A stretch of DNA of 64,000 nucleotides from Imbricaverruca yamaguchii (GCA_034440575.1 JAOTOL010001604.1:2187001-2251000); one strand, 5' to 3'; numbered from the stretch's first letter, positions 45,503-57,320 are shown. Notes: generated by a model not told the origin, from the letters alone. Program-made: numbers and translations.

Positions 45503-46412
45503 CAATCCATCCCCACAAGGCGCGCCGCTCCTCACTCCATCTCCACAAGGCGCGCCGCTCCTCACTCCATCCCCACAAGGCGCGCCGCTCCTCACTCCAT
45601 CCCCACAAGGCGCGCCGCTCCTCACTCCATCCCCACAAGGCGCGCCGCTCCTCACTCCATCCCCACAAGGCGCGCCGCTCCTCACTCCATCCCCACAAGG
45701 CGCGCCACTCCTCACTCCATCCCCACAAGGCGCGCCGCTCCCACTCCATCCCCACAAGGCGCGCCGCTCCCTCACTCCATCCCCACAAGGCGCGCCGCTC
45801 CTCACTCCATCCCCACAAGGCGCGCCGCTCCTCACTCCATCCCCACAAGGCGCGCCGCTCCTCCCTCCATCCCCACAAGGCGCGCCGCTCCTCACCCATC
45901 CCCACAAGGCGCGCCGCTCCTCACCTCCATCCCCACAAGGCGCGCCGCTCCTCACTCCATCCCCACAAGGCGCGCCACTCCTCACTCCATCCCCACAAGG
46001 CGCGCCACTCACTCCATCCCCACAAGGCGCGCCGCTCCTCACTCCATCCCCACAAGGCGCGCCGCTCCTCACTCCATCCCCACAAGGCGCGCCGCTCCTC
46101 ACTCCATCCCCACAAGGCGCGCCGCTCCCCACTCCATCCCCACAAGGCGCGCCGCCCTCACTCCATCCCCACAAGGGCGCCACCCTCCCCCCCATCCCCA
46201 CAAGGCGCGCCACTCCTCCCAAAGGGTCATCCCCACAAGGCGCGCCGCTCCTCACTCCATCCCCACAAGGCGCGCCGCTCCCCACTCCATCCCCACAAGG
46301 CGCGCCCCCCTCACCCATCCCCACTCCATCCCCACAAGGCGCGCCGCTCCTCACTCCATCCCCACAAGGCGCGCCGCTCCTCACTCCATCCCCACAAGGC
46401 GCGCCGCTCCTT
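45503..46412. repeat. 0.9-kb minisatellite, 30-bp unit carrying GGCGCGCC
   Basis: About 30 copies of tccatccccacaaggcgcgc plus cgctcctcac. Nearly every copy contains the 8-base palindrome GGCGCGCC. The left third is almost perfect. Deletions of 1-7 bases appear from 45745 onward and a 15-base oddity, aaagggtcatcc, sits at 46220. Both strands are stop-free, producing decapeptide frames (HPHKARRSSL; SEERRALWGW). Confidence 0.97.
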
Positions 46413-47214
46413 GCCTACATCACGTCGGCTGACGGTGTGTTTACCGGCGTTGGGGCGCTCCGACAGCAGCGCCCATTTTGCTAAAATTTTCACCTTTTTG
46501 CGCCCATTCATTACATCGCCTCCCGAGGATTTGTGGCGTGTAAGCTGCGATTTTCGGTTGCAGGATTTTCTGCGACATCAGTTAGTTAATTAGACGGTTG
46601 TCACAGCTATTAGGGCCAAATTTGTGTCACAGGTCAGAGGAGAAATTTTCATGAAGCGTGAAATGGCAGTACGACGGTGAAGAAATTGGCCTCATTTGGT
46701 GATTGTACCAAATGATTGAATGAGCGTTTCGGTGAGCTCACATAATCAGCATCAGCATCGGAGATGTGTGACCAGCCCTACGGAGGACACCAGCCAGTTC
46801 GGTCCAACGCACGCTGGGGCCAAATACCAAACAACAGATGGCTGGGTGTCGCAGGACAGAGCAGAGGCAGGCACCGATTCTCTGATTTCGCTGATTCGTC
46901 CATGCCATTTCTTATGTTCCCGTTTTTTAGTCTTGTGTCAAGAAGCTGCCTGACCCTGGACGAGACGCCAATGATTGGATGATGCAGAAGCAAGGTCATC
47001 GCAATGGCTGTTTCCAAAGCCCAGCTACTCGGCTGGAGACGGACAGTAGCGTCCGCGGGTGACGTATTGGAAGGAGATGCCGCTTCGCAAGCCCATAGAC
47101 GACCGAGATTGCCAATCCGGGACGCTGTTTTGCTCCTCCACCGGTCAGCGACGCTGGAGTTTCGTTTTCCACTCCACCTCCGGCCAACGACGGCAAACTG
47201 GAAAACATTGATTC
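46413..47214. other. Unassigned spacer
   Basis: Unique DNA of mixed composition. A minus-strand frame over 46778-47242 (154 codons) and overlapping plus frames show no recognisable domain. I do not call a gene. Confidence 0.3.
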
Positions 47215-47420
47215 CCTCCCCCAAGTACTGCCGGGAAAACACTGACCCCCTCCCCGTCCTGCAGCATTACCTGAAAAGTACAGATGACATCCCCCACCCC
47301 CGTCCTGCAGTACTGCAGGGAAAACACTGACCTCCCGTCCTGCAATACCACCAGAAAATACTGACCTCCCGTCCTGCAATACCACCGTGAAAACACTGGC
47401 CTCTTCCCGTCCTGCACTAC
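47215..47420. repeat. Degenerate minisatellite, ~33-bp unit
   Basis: Six diverged copies of cgtcctgcaataccaccgtg followed by aaaacactgacctc(cc). Confidence 0.82.
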
Positions 47421-47499
47421 TAGTGGGTCACCTACCGCTCCCGGCCTGCAGTACCGTCGGACCCCTCCACGGCTCTCGGCGGCGTACACCGTGTGATTC

Positions 47500-47897
47500 A
47501 CCTTCAGCGGACGCCGTGTGATTCACCTCCAGCGGACGCCGCGTGGTCACCTCCTGCGGACGCCGTGTGATTCACCTCCGGAGGACGCCGTGTGATCCCC
47601 CGGTGGACGCTATATGATTCCCCGGCGGACGCCGTGTGATCCCTGGCGGACGCTATATGATTCCCCGGCGGACGCTATATGATCCACCGGTGGACGCTAT
47701 GTGATCCCCACCCCGAATGTCGTGTGATCTCTTCCGGCGGGCGCTATATGATCCCCACGGCGAATGCCGTGTGATCTCTTCCGGCGTACGCTGTGTGGTC
47801 CCCCGGCGGACGCTATATGATCCCCCGGCGGACGCTATATGATCCCCCGGCGGACGCTATATGATCCCCCGGCGGACGCTATATGATCCCCCGGCGG
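47500..47897. repeat. Minisatellite, 21-bp unit
   Basis: About 18 copies of ggcggacgctatatgatccc plus c at the right. The left copies carry gacgccgtgtgattcacctc, and longer 25-30-bp forms occur in the middle. Homogeneity increases steadily from left to right, ending with four identical units. Confidence 0.92.
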
Positions 47898-48384
47898 ACG
47901 GCTCGGCTCGGCACGCCACGCCACAGACACGCCGGAGAGCTCGCTTTACTAATGGACCAGCCGACACAATGACGACTGATGCAAATAACGTCTACCGAGA
48001 GCATGGCGGCAATTAGTCGGGGCCGATGCGACGGGCCACGCGACCACCAGCTGACAAATGGTATGGCTCGGCGAGGCACGCCGCCGCCACGTCAGAGCCC
48101 CCCCCCCGCAGCACGTGAGCTCGCCGGTCGGCCGCGCGGTCCGTCCACGTGACCACGGTGACCACAGCCCGGCCGTGACGTGACGTGGGTCGTGGGGCAC
48201 GGGCGCGACGACCTGTGGTAGCGTTGGCAGGCTGAAGGGGGCCCCGACCACAGCCGGGGGCAGAGCGGTCGTCACAGACATGGTCTCTCCGCAGTTGATG
48301 CGCCCCTAAACCCCAATAGTCTCGTTTTAAGTATGGGTTGTACAGGATGAGCATAGCTGCTGGATGGCCTCCGGGAAATGCGTC
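47898..48384. other. Unassigned spacer
   Basis: GC-rich unique DNA with a C9 run at about 48099. No gene seen. Confidence 0.3.
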
Positions 48385-48585
48385 CTGGGAGAGTGGGATG
48401 GCCAGAGTGGTGCGTCCTGGGAGAGTGGGATGGCCAGAGTGGCGCGTCCTGGGAGAGTGGGATGGCCAGAGTGGTGCGTCCTGGGAGAGTGGGATGGCCA
48501 GAGTGGTGCGTCCTGGGAGAGTAGGATGGCCAGAGCGCTGTGGCCTGTGGGGGGAGTAGGATGGTTAGAGTGGTGGGCTCTGCTA
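48385..48585. repeat. Minisatellite, 32-bp unit
   Basis: Six copies of ctgggagagtgggatggcca followed by gagtggtgcgtc. The last copy is diverged. Confidence 0.95.
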
Positions 48586-49103
48586 TCGGTTGATGAGCTT
48601 ACCGCTGCTTCACATAGAAGCCATGGCGATAGGTCATGCATAATGCCAGCAACAGATGCCCGCCCATGCGTACGGATCGGGCCCAACGTCTCTGCGGCTC
48701 ACCGCGGCTGAGGACAACGTCCCAGATCTGGCACCTGCCTCAATCACAAACCCAACACCGACATCAAGCAGCCGCCATTATACAATCTCCACGAGAACTG
48801 TCCTTTGTAAAGTGATGAATTAAAACACCGAGCACTACCCGATCAACTTCAAACTTTCAGATATTGTCGGTTATGATGGGACATTTAGCTCCTAGCCAAA
48901 TTGTTGTTGATCCTTATGCTCAGTGACTGCGAGGGATATCAATGCCAAGCTCCCTCTAAACACCCAGGTCATGTTCATATGTGGTGTTCTTTTTCTAGCC
49001 ACCTGCATTAAACTATGTCCAAGACCACCATCCGCGGTGCATTTATATCAGTGAACACCTCAGCAATGCGCGATCATCATGAAGGCTTCAGCACCTTGCA
49101 TTT
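48586..49103. other. Unassigned spacer
   Basis: Unique AT-balanced DNA. It may include the 3' flank of the transposon fragment to its right, but I could not find a terminal inverted repeat. Confidence 0.3.
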
Positions 49104-49600
49104 TCACAGCGCACACCCCTCCTTCTGGGAACACTTTTCGGCCCGATTTCAGAGCTTACACAACGCTCTGACCGCCTCCTCAAGGTCCATGGCATCTGCG
49201 AAGTACTCCACAGCCCCACTTAAACCACCCAGCGTGCCGACAGTAGCCATTCTGATCTCTGTCAGGGTCGCCGACCTGAACCAATAGCCCAGCTGCGACA
49301 AGTCAGGACTCAGGACCACGGGTTGTCGGTCAGCTGACCGATGACCCGACCTCCGCACTTGTCGCCGAGCCAAGCTGCGGCCGTTGCCATGGTGAGCGCG
49401 GGAGCGCTGTCCTGCTGTAGCCAGCACTCCCGCCAGGCGACCCGCCAGCGTAGTTTGGGCCAAATCACCGCTCTCAGAACACTGAGATGTGTCTGGCTGT
49501 GGACGGCTGTTTGGGGGCTGAACCAGCGAAGGGGGATCCGCTCTTCATTGATGACCACATAGCTTTCGCGCCGCCTTGGCATTGCAGTTCACTTCGACGT
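49104..49600 (-). pseudogene. Broken Tc1/mariner-family transposase, C-terminal half
   Basis: Two minus-strand frames with one frameshift near 49325 carry the hallmarks of a DDE transposase. The first (49582-49310) has YVVINEERIPL, SQTHLSVLRAVIWP and LQQDSAPAL, the last holding the second catalytic Asp in the usual QQD.AP motif. The second (from about 49320) has SPDLSQLGYW with the third catalytic Asp of the SPD motif. A family-typical helical tail follows, ending at an in-frame stop and then NRAEKC (stop at 49104-49106). Spacing between the two Asp residues is about 34-37, as in mariner-type enzymes. The N-terminal DNA-binding half and the first Asp are absent. It cannot make an active enzyme. 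Confidence 0.8.
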
Positions 49601-49679
49601 TCATATAGCATGGACCCAGTGCCGTTCATTTTGTAGGCTGGGGAAATGCTTAGGAAGAATCACTTTTTGCCTGTCCAGA

Positions 49680-49787
49680 TCACTCACTCTCGTTCTCACT
49701 CACTCTCACGCTCACTTTCACTCTCACTCACTGTCACGCTCACTATCACTCTCACCCTCACCCTCACTCTCACTCTCTCACTCTTTT
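49680..49787. repeat. (CTCACT)-type microsatellite
   Basis: About 100 bp of cactctcactca and cacgctcac words, mostly a CTCACT hexamer. Confidence 0.93.
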
Positions 49788-49989
49788 TTACACCGCATGG
49801 GCCGTTCAAGAAGCCACTGGCAAGATGCCACTCTGGCTGTTTGGTGTGCTTCGATGATGCACAAACCAACACGCGGTTTCTACGAATATCACCTCAGCCA
49901 CTTTCTCACAATCCTCCAGGCAATTGACACCAATATGCGAAATGTTTCAGCCAGAGTGGCGACGTTGCACGCATGGTTGCCGAGCCAGG

Positions 49990-50420
49990 GGTAACGCCAG
50001 ACCAGGTGGTGGCTGTGGCAGATGTAGCGCCAGACCAGGTGGTGGCTGTGGCAGAGGTAGCGCCAGACCAGGTAGTGGCCGTGGCAGGGGTAGCGCCAGA
50101 CCAGGTTGTGGCTGTGACTGAGGTAGCGCCAAACCAGATGGTGGCTGTGGCAGAGGTAGCGCCAGACCAGGCAGTCGCCGTGACTGAGGTAGCGCCAGAG
50201 GTAGCGCCAGACCAGGCAGTCGCCGTGACTGAGGTAGCGCCAGACCAGGTGGTGGCTGTGGCAGAGGTAGCGCCAGACCAGGCAGTCGCCGTGACTGAGG
50301 TAGCGCCAGAGGTAGCGCCAGACCAGGCAGTCGCCGTGACTGAGGTAGCGCCAGAGGTAGCACCAGACCAGGCAGTCGCCGTGACTGAGGTAGCGCCATA
50401 GGTAGCGCCAGGCCAGGTGG
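49990..50420. repeat. Minisatellite, 33-bp unit
   Basis: About 13 copies of gtagcgccagaccaggtggt followed by ggctgtggcagag, or the alternative gcagtcgccgtgactgag. A shortened copy (gtagcgccagag) creates a 45-bp higher-order unit repeated at 50185, 50305 and 50350. The 33-bp period keeps frame: VAPDQ(V/A)VAV(A/T)E. The 143-codon frame begins at 49973 and ends at the array edge. Not called as a gene. Confidence 0.95.
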
Positions 50421-50587
50421 TGGCGCTCAGCGGCGCCGGCAGCCCCGCCGGCCCGGCTGCAACACACTCGACATTCCGAGCGGCGACGGCGGCAGGAATC
50501 CCGTTGGACCGCTTTTGTCTCGGACGGCGGCGAAAATAAAAACAGCCGCCTATGAACGGCCGGTGGCCGGACGCCTTGGTGCGCCTG

Positions 50588-50703
50588 CACCGGTGGTGTA
50601 GTGGTGCTCGCCTGCCGTCACCGGTGGTGTAGTGGTGCTCGCCTGCCGTCACCGGTGGTGTAGTGGTGCTGGTCTGTCACCACCGGTGGTGTAGTGGTGC
50701 TGG
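50588..50703. repeat. Minisatellite, 31-bp unit
   Basis: Three to four copies of caccggtggtgtagtggtgc followed by tcgcctgccgt or tggtctgtcac. Confidence 0.92.
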
Positions 50704-50751
50704 TCTGCCACCATCCCCGTGAGTGCGCCCACCACGGATCGACGGACGCAA

Positions 50752-51776
50752 CGTGTGACGGACGTGACGTGGTGGTGGTGTGACGGACGTGACGTGGTGT
50801 GACGGACGTGACGTGGTGGTGGTGTGACGGACGTGACGTGGTGGTGGTGTGACGGACGTGACGTGGTGGTGGTGTGACGGACGTGACGTGGTGTGACGGA
50901 CGTGACGTGGTGGTGGTGTGACGGACGTGACGTGACGTGGTGTGACGGACGTGACGTGGTGGTGGTGTGACGGACGTGACGTGGTGTGACGGACGTGACG
51001 TGGTGGTGGTGTGACGGACGTGACGTGGTGTGACGGACGTGACGTGGTGGTGGTGTGACGGACGTGAGTGGTGGTGGTGTGACGGACGTGACGTGGTGGT
51101 GGTGTGACGGACGTGACGTGGGTGTGACGGACGTGACGCGGTTGTGGTGTGACGGACGTGACGTGGTGTGACGGACGTGACGTGGTGGTGGTGTGACGGA
51201 CGTGACGTGGTGGTGGTGTGACGGACGTGACGTGGTGGTGGTGTGACGGACGTGACGTGGTGGTGGTGGTGATGTGGTGTGACGGACGTGACGTGGTGTG
51301 ACGGACGTGACGTGGTGTGACGGACGTGACGTGGTGGTGGTGTGACGGACGTGACGTGGTGTGACGGACGTGACGTGGTGGTGGTGTGACGGACGTGACG
51401 TGGTGGTGGTGTGACGGACGTGACGTGGTGTGACGGACGTGACGTGGTGTGACGGACGTGACGTGGTGTGACGGACGTGACGTGGTGTGACGGACGTGAC
51501 GTGGTGGTGGTGTGACGGACGTGACGTGGTGTGACGGACGTGACGTGGTGGTGGTGTGACGGACGTGACGTGGTGTGACGGACGTGACGTGGTGGTGGTG
51601 TGACGGACGTGACGTGGTGGTGGTGTGACGGACGTGACGTGGTGTGACGGACGTGACGTGACGGACGTGACGTGGTGGTGGTGTGACGGACGTGACGTGG
51701 TGTGACGGACGTGACGTGACGGACGTGACGTGGTGGTGGTGTGACGGACGTGACGCGGTGTGACGGACGTGACGCG
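50752..51776. repeat. 1-kb minisatellite of mixed 19- and 25-bp units
   Basis: About 48 units of gacggacgtgacgtggtgtg (19-bp period) or the same with an extra gtggtg (25 bp). Short 12-bp forms, acgtgacggacg, occur at 50930 and 51655-51720. The two lengths intermix in a non-regular order. Each unit contains TGACGTGG. Minus-strand frames are His/Pro/Ser/Thr-rich artefacts. Confidence 0.96.
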
Positions 51777-52004
51777 TACACCGCCGGCCACAGAGCGCAG
51801 CGTGACGCTGCAGACCAGCCGGCTGATGACGTGGCGCCGGCTCGACCTCCGGCCCGAGGCGCTCATGAGCTGGTGGCAACAGGGTGCAGAGTGGCCCCAG
51901 CGACACGTGGAGCTCAGGCTCTAAATAGCGCGCGGTTTGACGGCAGTGGCGCGCCAACACACCGTGTTGCCGCAGACGTCAATGGCACAGCCTGGAGCCA
52001 CGGC

Positions 52005-52535
52005 AGCCGCTCTGTGGCTGATCTGTGGCCGCTCTGTGTTCACTTTGTATCCACTCTGTGGCCGCTCTGTGGCCGCTCTGTGGCTGATCTGTGGCCGCTC
52101 TGTGTTCACTTTGTATCCACTCTGTGGCCGTTCTGTGGCCGCTCTGTGTTCACTTTGTGTCCACTCTGTGGCCGTTCTGTGGCCGCTCTGTGTTCACTTT
52201 ATATCCATTCTGTGGCCGCTCTGTGTTCACTTTGCATCCACTCTGTGGCCGCTCTGTGGCTGATCTGTGGCCGCTCTGTGTTCACTTTATATCCACTCTG
52301 TGGCCGCTTTGTGGCTGATCTGTGGCCGCTCTGTGTTCACTTTGTGTCCACTCTGTGGCCGCTCTGTGTTCACTTTGTATCCACTCTCTGGCCGCTCTGT
52401 GTTCTCTTTATATCCACTCTGTGGCCGCTCTGTGTTCACTTTATATCCACTCTGTGGCCGCTCTGTGGCTGATCTGTGGCTGCTCTGTGTTCACTTTGTA
52501 TGCACTCTGTGACACCTCTGTATCCACTCTGTGTT
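52005..52535. repeat. Minisatellite, composite ~11/33-44-bp units
   Basis: Copies of tgtggccgctctgtgttcac followed by tttgtatccactc, with a shorter tgtggctgatc segment inserted in some units. A block of gtggccgctctgtggctgat appears at 52010, 52070, 52245, 52300 and 52455, about every 60-150 bp, which marks higher-order repeats. Confidence 0.93.
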
Positions 52536-52647
52536 CATTCTGTGACTGCTGTGGCAGTTCTGTTGTTGGTGTGGGCCTCTGTTGCCCGGCAGATGTGAGT
52601 ATGCTGATGTAGGGTATCGGACAGCATCTGCACGGATCTCCAGACAT

Positions 52648-52830
52648 AGGTCAGGGTGTTCAGGTGTGCCAAGGTCAGACGTGTTCCCACGGTCAGACGT
52701 CTTCAGGTGTCCCCACGGTCAGACGTCTTCAGGTGTCCCCACGGTCAGACGTCTTCACGTGTTCCCACGGTCAGACGTCTTCAGGTGTTCCCACGGTCAG
52801 ACGTCCTCAGGTGTCCCCACGGTCAGACGC
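52648..52830. repeat. Minisatellite, 26-bp unit
   Basis: About seven copies of ttcccacggtcagacgtctt plus caggtg. Variation is mainly ttccc/tcccc. Confidence 0.94.
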
Positions 52831-52847
52831 ATGAAGCTGACACAGCC

Positions 52848-52935
52848 GATACAGGGCGGCGGCTGCAGCTGCTACAGCCGATACCGGGCGGCGGCTGCAG
52901 CTGCTACAGTTGATACCGATCGGCGGTTACAGAAG
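52848..52935. repeat. Short minisatellite, ~32-33-bp unit
   Basis: Two full copies and a diverged third of acagccgataccgggcggcg plus gctgcagctgct. Confidence 0.88.
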
Positions 52936-53124
52936 CTGTAACTCGTCTGTCCTGTTCGACCGTGTTCGTCTTTCGACATTATCCCATTCGACACTAATCC
53001 CCCGCTATTTTTCGACTTAATTTCATCCGACTCCATTCACTTTCGGCCTTGTTCCATTCGACACTAAGCACGCACGTCCTCAGGGAACTCAACAGTTCCC
53101 ATCCGAACGCTCCGAACCTCTATG
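52936..53124. other. Spacer with decayed repeat words
   Basis: ttcgac words recur about every 20-30 bases (52958-53075), a probable relic array. Confidence 0.5.
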
Positions 53125-53262
53125 AAGTAAAACGCTGACAGCTGTACGATCGCTCGCCAGGCAGCAGCATCTGTCACAACACTGTCAGTCGCAAGATCGC
53201 ACGCCAGACAGCAACATTTGTCACAACAATGTCAGTCGCAAGATCGCACGCCAGTCAGCAGC
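53125..53262. repeat. Tandem repeat, 47-57-bp unit
   Basis: About 2.5 copies of cagtcgcaagatcgcacgcc, then agacagcaacatttgtcaca and acaatgt. Confidence 0.9.
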
Positions 53263-54624
53263 GCTGGCCTCGCGTGACTGACATGTCGACGGCACTCGGC
53301 GATAGCCTTGTGGCCGGGTCGGCGGACACCTGGCCACGGCGCCGTCGCAGTTCTTACCTGGCCGTCCGTCTGTCAATTCTGACCGTGTCACCTGCCGTCG
53401 GCCGCCGTGGGACCGATAGCAAGTCGTTCAAGCCGACGGCGCGCCGTCCGAATGGCAACTGGAAATAGCTCTCGTCGCGCGTCCGGCGAGATGCAATTTA
53501 AATGCGCGCCGGGCCGGCGGCGGAAAGTTCACGGTCGGACGCGCGCTGCGTCGCTCAGAGCAGGGTGGGCGAGTTTTGATCGGCGGAAAGGGTGCCGCGC
53601 CGGCAGTCGGCCGGCTAGTGGACGCTCGGGTCGTCACCTTGGCACGCTGCCAGGCCAAATGGACGCCGCGGGCGCGCGCCGAAACCGGCGGCGGCGATGT
53701 GCCAGCGACGCCGGCTGATCCGGCTTTCATCCGGGCACCACGGAAAACATCGACACATAGCGAGAAGCATGTGGCCGAGGCACATTTCGGGCATCCGAAG
53801 CATTAGTTGACAAATTGGGTTAGCGCGATGGCAAATGTATGTGTGTTTGTGTGTGCGGAGGAGATTTCAGCGTAGAATATTTATGCTGCATCGTGGCTTC
53901 TCCCTCCCCCTCATTCCCCCTCCCCCCCACCCCGTCTCCATCTCTCCCTCTCTATCCGCTCTGCACCTTCACCAAGATTCCTAACTCAGTATGCAACGTT
54001 GGGTAGGGTGATGTCAGCAACGCAACACCTCAAAACGCCGCGGAATCTCGCCGACACGACCGCGCCCAGAAAGTCAGACGAGGGGGCTGGGCAGGGCTTC
54101 TAGTTGGAATTCACTTTCAAAGCGGACTTGTCGGCCAGCTGTCCGTAGCGTTGCTGTCCGTAGCGAGGAGCTACCCACTTGATTATATTTGACTGATCTT
54201 GCCGTCAACTGCATGCAGATGCGCCATTGTGGTGACCAGTCGCGTCAGGCCCACGACCATCGGGAATGTATCGAACATCAGAAGCCGCGTGGACATGACC
54301 GGCCGCGGACGGCAGTCAGCTGAGTCCGTGCCAGCTACGTCTACAGCTACGCGAGTGGCCAGTCGGTGTCGGTCCACCACACGCTACCCAATGCAACACC
54401 GCAGCAAGGCGTGGCGTAATCATGCCGAGGTAAAATGCGGAGACATACCTAGCCATCCGTAAAATGAGGCTCCGAAGCGGAGACGATAACAACAGTCGGC
54501 CGTCCAGTAAACAGGCGTGCCACGCCGCAGGAAGCACGCTATTGCTAGACTTCTGCAGACTGTGCTGTCGCCGGCGTCGATACAGCCTGGCGGCGCCGCC
54601 CCTGACCTAGCCTGCCGACCTGAC
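53263..54624. other. 1.36-kb unassigned spacer
   Basis: GC/CpG-rich to about 53720, then average. A C/T-rich stretch lies at 53895-53965 (ccctccccctcattcccc). A short duplication, gtccgtagcgttgctgtccg, is at 54140-54165. Several overlapping ORFs on both strands, none with recognisable content. Confidence 0.35.
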
Positions 54625-55828
54625 ACAGCAGACCTGACCACAGCGGACCCGACACCGCAGCGGACCCGACACCGCAGCGGACCCGACACCACAGCGGACT
54701 CGACACCACAGCGGACCCGACACCACAGCGGACCCGACACCACAGCGGACCCGACACCACAGCGGACCCGACCACAGCGGACCCGACACCACAGCGGACC
54801 CGACACCACAGCGGACCCGACACCACAGCGGACCCGACACCACAGCGGACCCGACTACAGCGGACCCCACACCACAGCGGACCCAACCACAGCGGACCCG
54901 ACACCACAGCGGACCCGACCACAGCTGACCCGACCACAGCGGACCCGACCACAGCGGACCCGACACCACAGCTGACCCGACACCACAGCGGACCCGATCA
55001 CAGCGGACCCGACACCACAGCGGACCCGACCACAGCGGACCCGACACCACAGCGGACCCGACCACAGCGGACCCGACCACAGCGGACCCGACACCACAGC
55101 GGACCCGACACCACAGCGGACCCGACACCACAGCGGACCCGACACCACAGCGGACCCGACCACAGCGGACCCGACACACAGCGGACCCGACCACAGCGGA
55201 CCCGACACCACAGCGGACCCGACCAGAGCGGACCCGACACCACAGCGGACCCGACCACAGCGGACCCGATCACAGCGGACTTGACACCACAGCGGACCCG
55301 ACACCACAGCGGACCCGACACCACAGCGGACCCGACACCACAGCGGACCCGATCACACCGGACCCGACCACAGCGGACCCGACACCACAGCGGACCCGAC
55401 ACCACAGCGGACCCGACACCACAGCGGACCCGACACCACAGCGGACCCGACACCACAGCGGACCCGACACCACAGCGGACCCGACACCACAGCGGACCCG
55501 ACACCACAGCGGACCCGACACCACAGCAGACCCGACACCACAGCGGACCCGACACCACAGCGGACCCGACCACAGCTGACCCGACCACAGCGGACCCGAC
55601 CACAGCGGACCCGACACCACAGCGGACCCGACCACAGCGGACCCGACACCACAGCGGACCCGACACCACAGCGGACCCGACACCACAGCGGACCCGACAC
55701 CACAGCGGACCCGACACCACAGCGGACCCGACACCACAGTGGACTCGACACCACAGCGGACCCGACACCACAATGGACCCGACACCACAGCGGACCCGAC
55801 ACCACAGCGGACCCGACCCCAGCGGGGT
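54625..55828. repeat. 1.2-kb minisatellite, 17-bp unit with a 15-bp form
   Basis: About 73 copies of cggacccgacaccacag (17 bp) or cggacccgaccacag (15 bp). The shorter form, which loses ca, clusters at 54765, 54850-54960, 55025-55265 and 55565-55635. The right portion (55375-55560) is long runs of perfect 17-mers. gctgacc, gatcac and cagacc variants are sporadic. Neither strand has stops, so long Thr/Pro/His or Val/Cys/Gly frames are artefacts. Confidence 0.97.
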
Positions 55829-56111
55829 TCGCCGGCCGTCGAGAGGCCACCTCCGGAGCGTCGCCGAACAGTCTGCCCGAGGCGGTGCGGGGCCGGACCG
55901 CCTCCGGCGACACGCGGCTGACACCACTCGCTACTGCAGCTGGGCAGAGCGGGCGGGCCTACCGCCTGTCGACGGCAGCCGCCACGGCCGCCAGCGAAAC
56001 GGCGCGCCGGGTATTGGCCCGGCCGCGGGCCGCCGCGCCGACGTGTGTGCCGCTCTCGGCCGACGAGACGATGAGGTGCGGCGCCGTCGACAGTGTTGGG
56101 CTGAGACCGCT
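55829..56111. other. GC-rich spacer
   Basis: CpG-dense unique DNA between two arrays. No gene recognised. Confidence 0.35.
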
Positions 56112-56347
56112 GGCGCCTGGTGTCGCCGGCCGGCTACCCGGCGACCGGGGCCGGCTACCCGGCGACTGGGGCCGGCTACCCGGCGACTGGGGCCGGCTAC
56201 CCGGCGACTGGGGCCGGCTACCCGGCGACTGGGGCCGGCTACCCGGCGACTGGGGCCGGCTACCCGGCGACTGGGGCCGGCTACCCGGAGACTGGGGCCG
56301 GCTACCCGGCGACTGGGGCCGGCTACCCGGCGACTGGGGCCGGCTGG
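56112..56347. repeat. Minisatellite, 21-bp unit
   Basis: About 11 near-perfect copies of ggcgactggggccggctacc plus c. First copy has gcgaccgg and one has ggagac. Heptapeptide frames (GYPATGA; RLPGDWG) result from the unit being a multiple of three. Confidence 0.96.
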
Positions 56348-56460
56348 CGGGCGTGGCGGCCTCGCCGGTCAGGTCGCCGGCCGGCGGCAGCCGCGTCCGG
56401 GAGAGTGACGCATCGTGATAGCAGCGACGACCGGCCCACCCCGATTGTGGTGTCACGGCA

Positions 56461-56530
56461 TCCAGGTGGCCGCCCAAACGGCGCCCAGCGCGCCATCCAG
56501 GTGGCCGCCCAAACGGCGCCCAGCGCGCCA
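56461..56530. repeat. Perfect 35-bp tandem duplication
   Basis: Two identical copies of a unit beginning tccaggtggccgcccaaacg at 56461 and 56496. A very recent event. Confidence 0.96.
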
Positions 56531-57134
56531 TCCACCATCTGCCGGGAGACGTGCGAACAGGGGTGATGCTGCCTTTGAAAATTATGTGAATTATGGGTCT
56601 CCTGTGCGAGGTATTTCCACGGAGCTGAATGCTCAATTTCGTTTATGAATGCGAAATGAAATCGGCTGAGATGAAGCTGCAATTCTTCTTTGGATAGGGT
56701 TGGCCGGCACATGCCCGCTGATTTGAAACAATGGGATATCAGGGGCGACAAAAAGCAGGGTAAAGAATTGTCGATGGGCAAAGCTCGTAAGTTACAAATA
56801 TGAACTTTCCAAGTCGTAAATTAAAGCGAAGCGTCATATACTAGCGATATCACACTTGAAAGATATTAGTTCCCTTCTGCTGCTGTTGGCATCTGAACGC
56901 TAGCGCAGGAACGGTGAGAAAGCGCGTCAGTGCGGCATAACCTTCAATAGTATCGAAGGTAGTTTATAGGGACTACCTGCGTAACATGAAGTGCCAGTTT
57001 TCATTTAGGCCCCTCGATTCGACTAGACCCACGCCATCCTAAGTAGACAGACAGAGATGTTGACGGATGTAGAAACAGATATTGAGATGTACATGCCGAT
57101 ATGCACATATATATACATGTACATGTACTTTTAT
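56531..57134. other. AT-leaning unassigned spacer
   Basis: Unique DNA with stops in all frames. Ends in atacatgtacatgtac-type words leading into the AT microsatellite. Confidence 0.35.
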
Positions 57135-57135
57135 A

Positions 57136-57198
<63 letters not shown>

Positions 57199-57320
57199 AG
57201 AGGGAGAGAGAGAGAGAGTGAGAGAGAAAGAAAGAGAGAGAGAAAGAGAGAGATAGAGAGGGATAGAGAGAGAGATAGAAAGAGAGGGAGAGAGAGAGAG
57301 AGAGGGGGGAGAGAGAGAGG
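57135..57320. repeat. (AT)n then (GA)n compound microsatellite
   Basis: (TA)n over 57135-57194 followed directly by imperfect (GA)n (gagagagaaagaaagagaga) to 57320. Purine-only plus strand in the second part can form triplex (H-) DNA. Confidence 0.97.

Noticed and set aside
49973..50401. Coding gene with an 11-residue repeat (VAPDQVVAV-type)
   Set aside because: The open frame is almost entirely the 33-bp array; no domain outside it, and the opposite strand is equally open.
54607..55927. Val/Cys/Gly-rich and Thr/Pro/His-rich proteins over the 17-bp array
   Set aside because: Repeat artefacts present in several frames at once.
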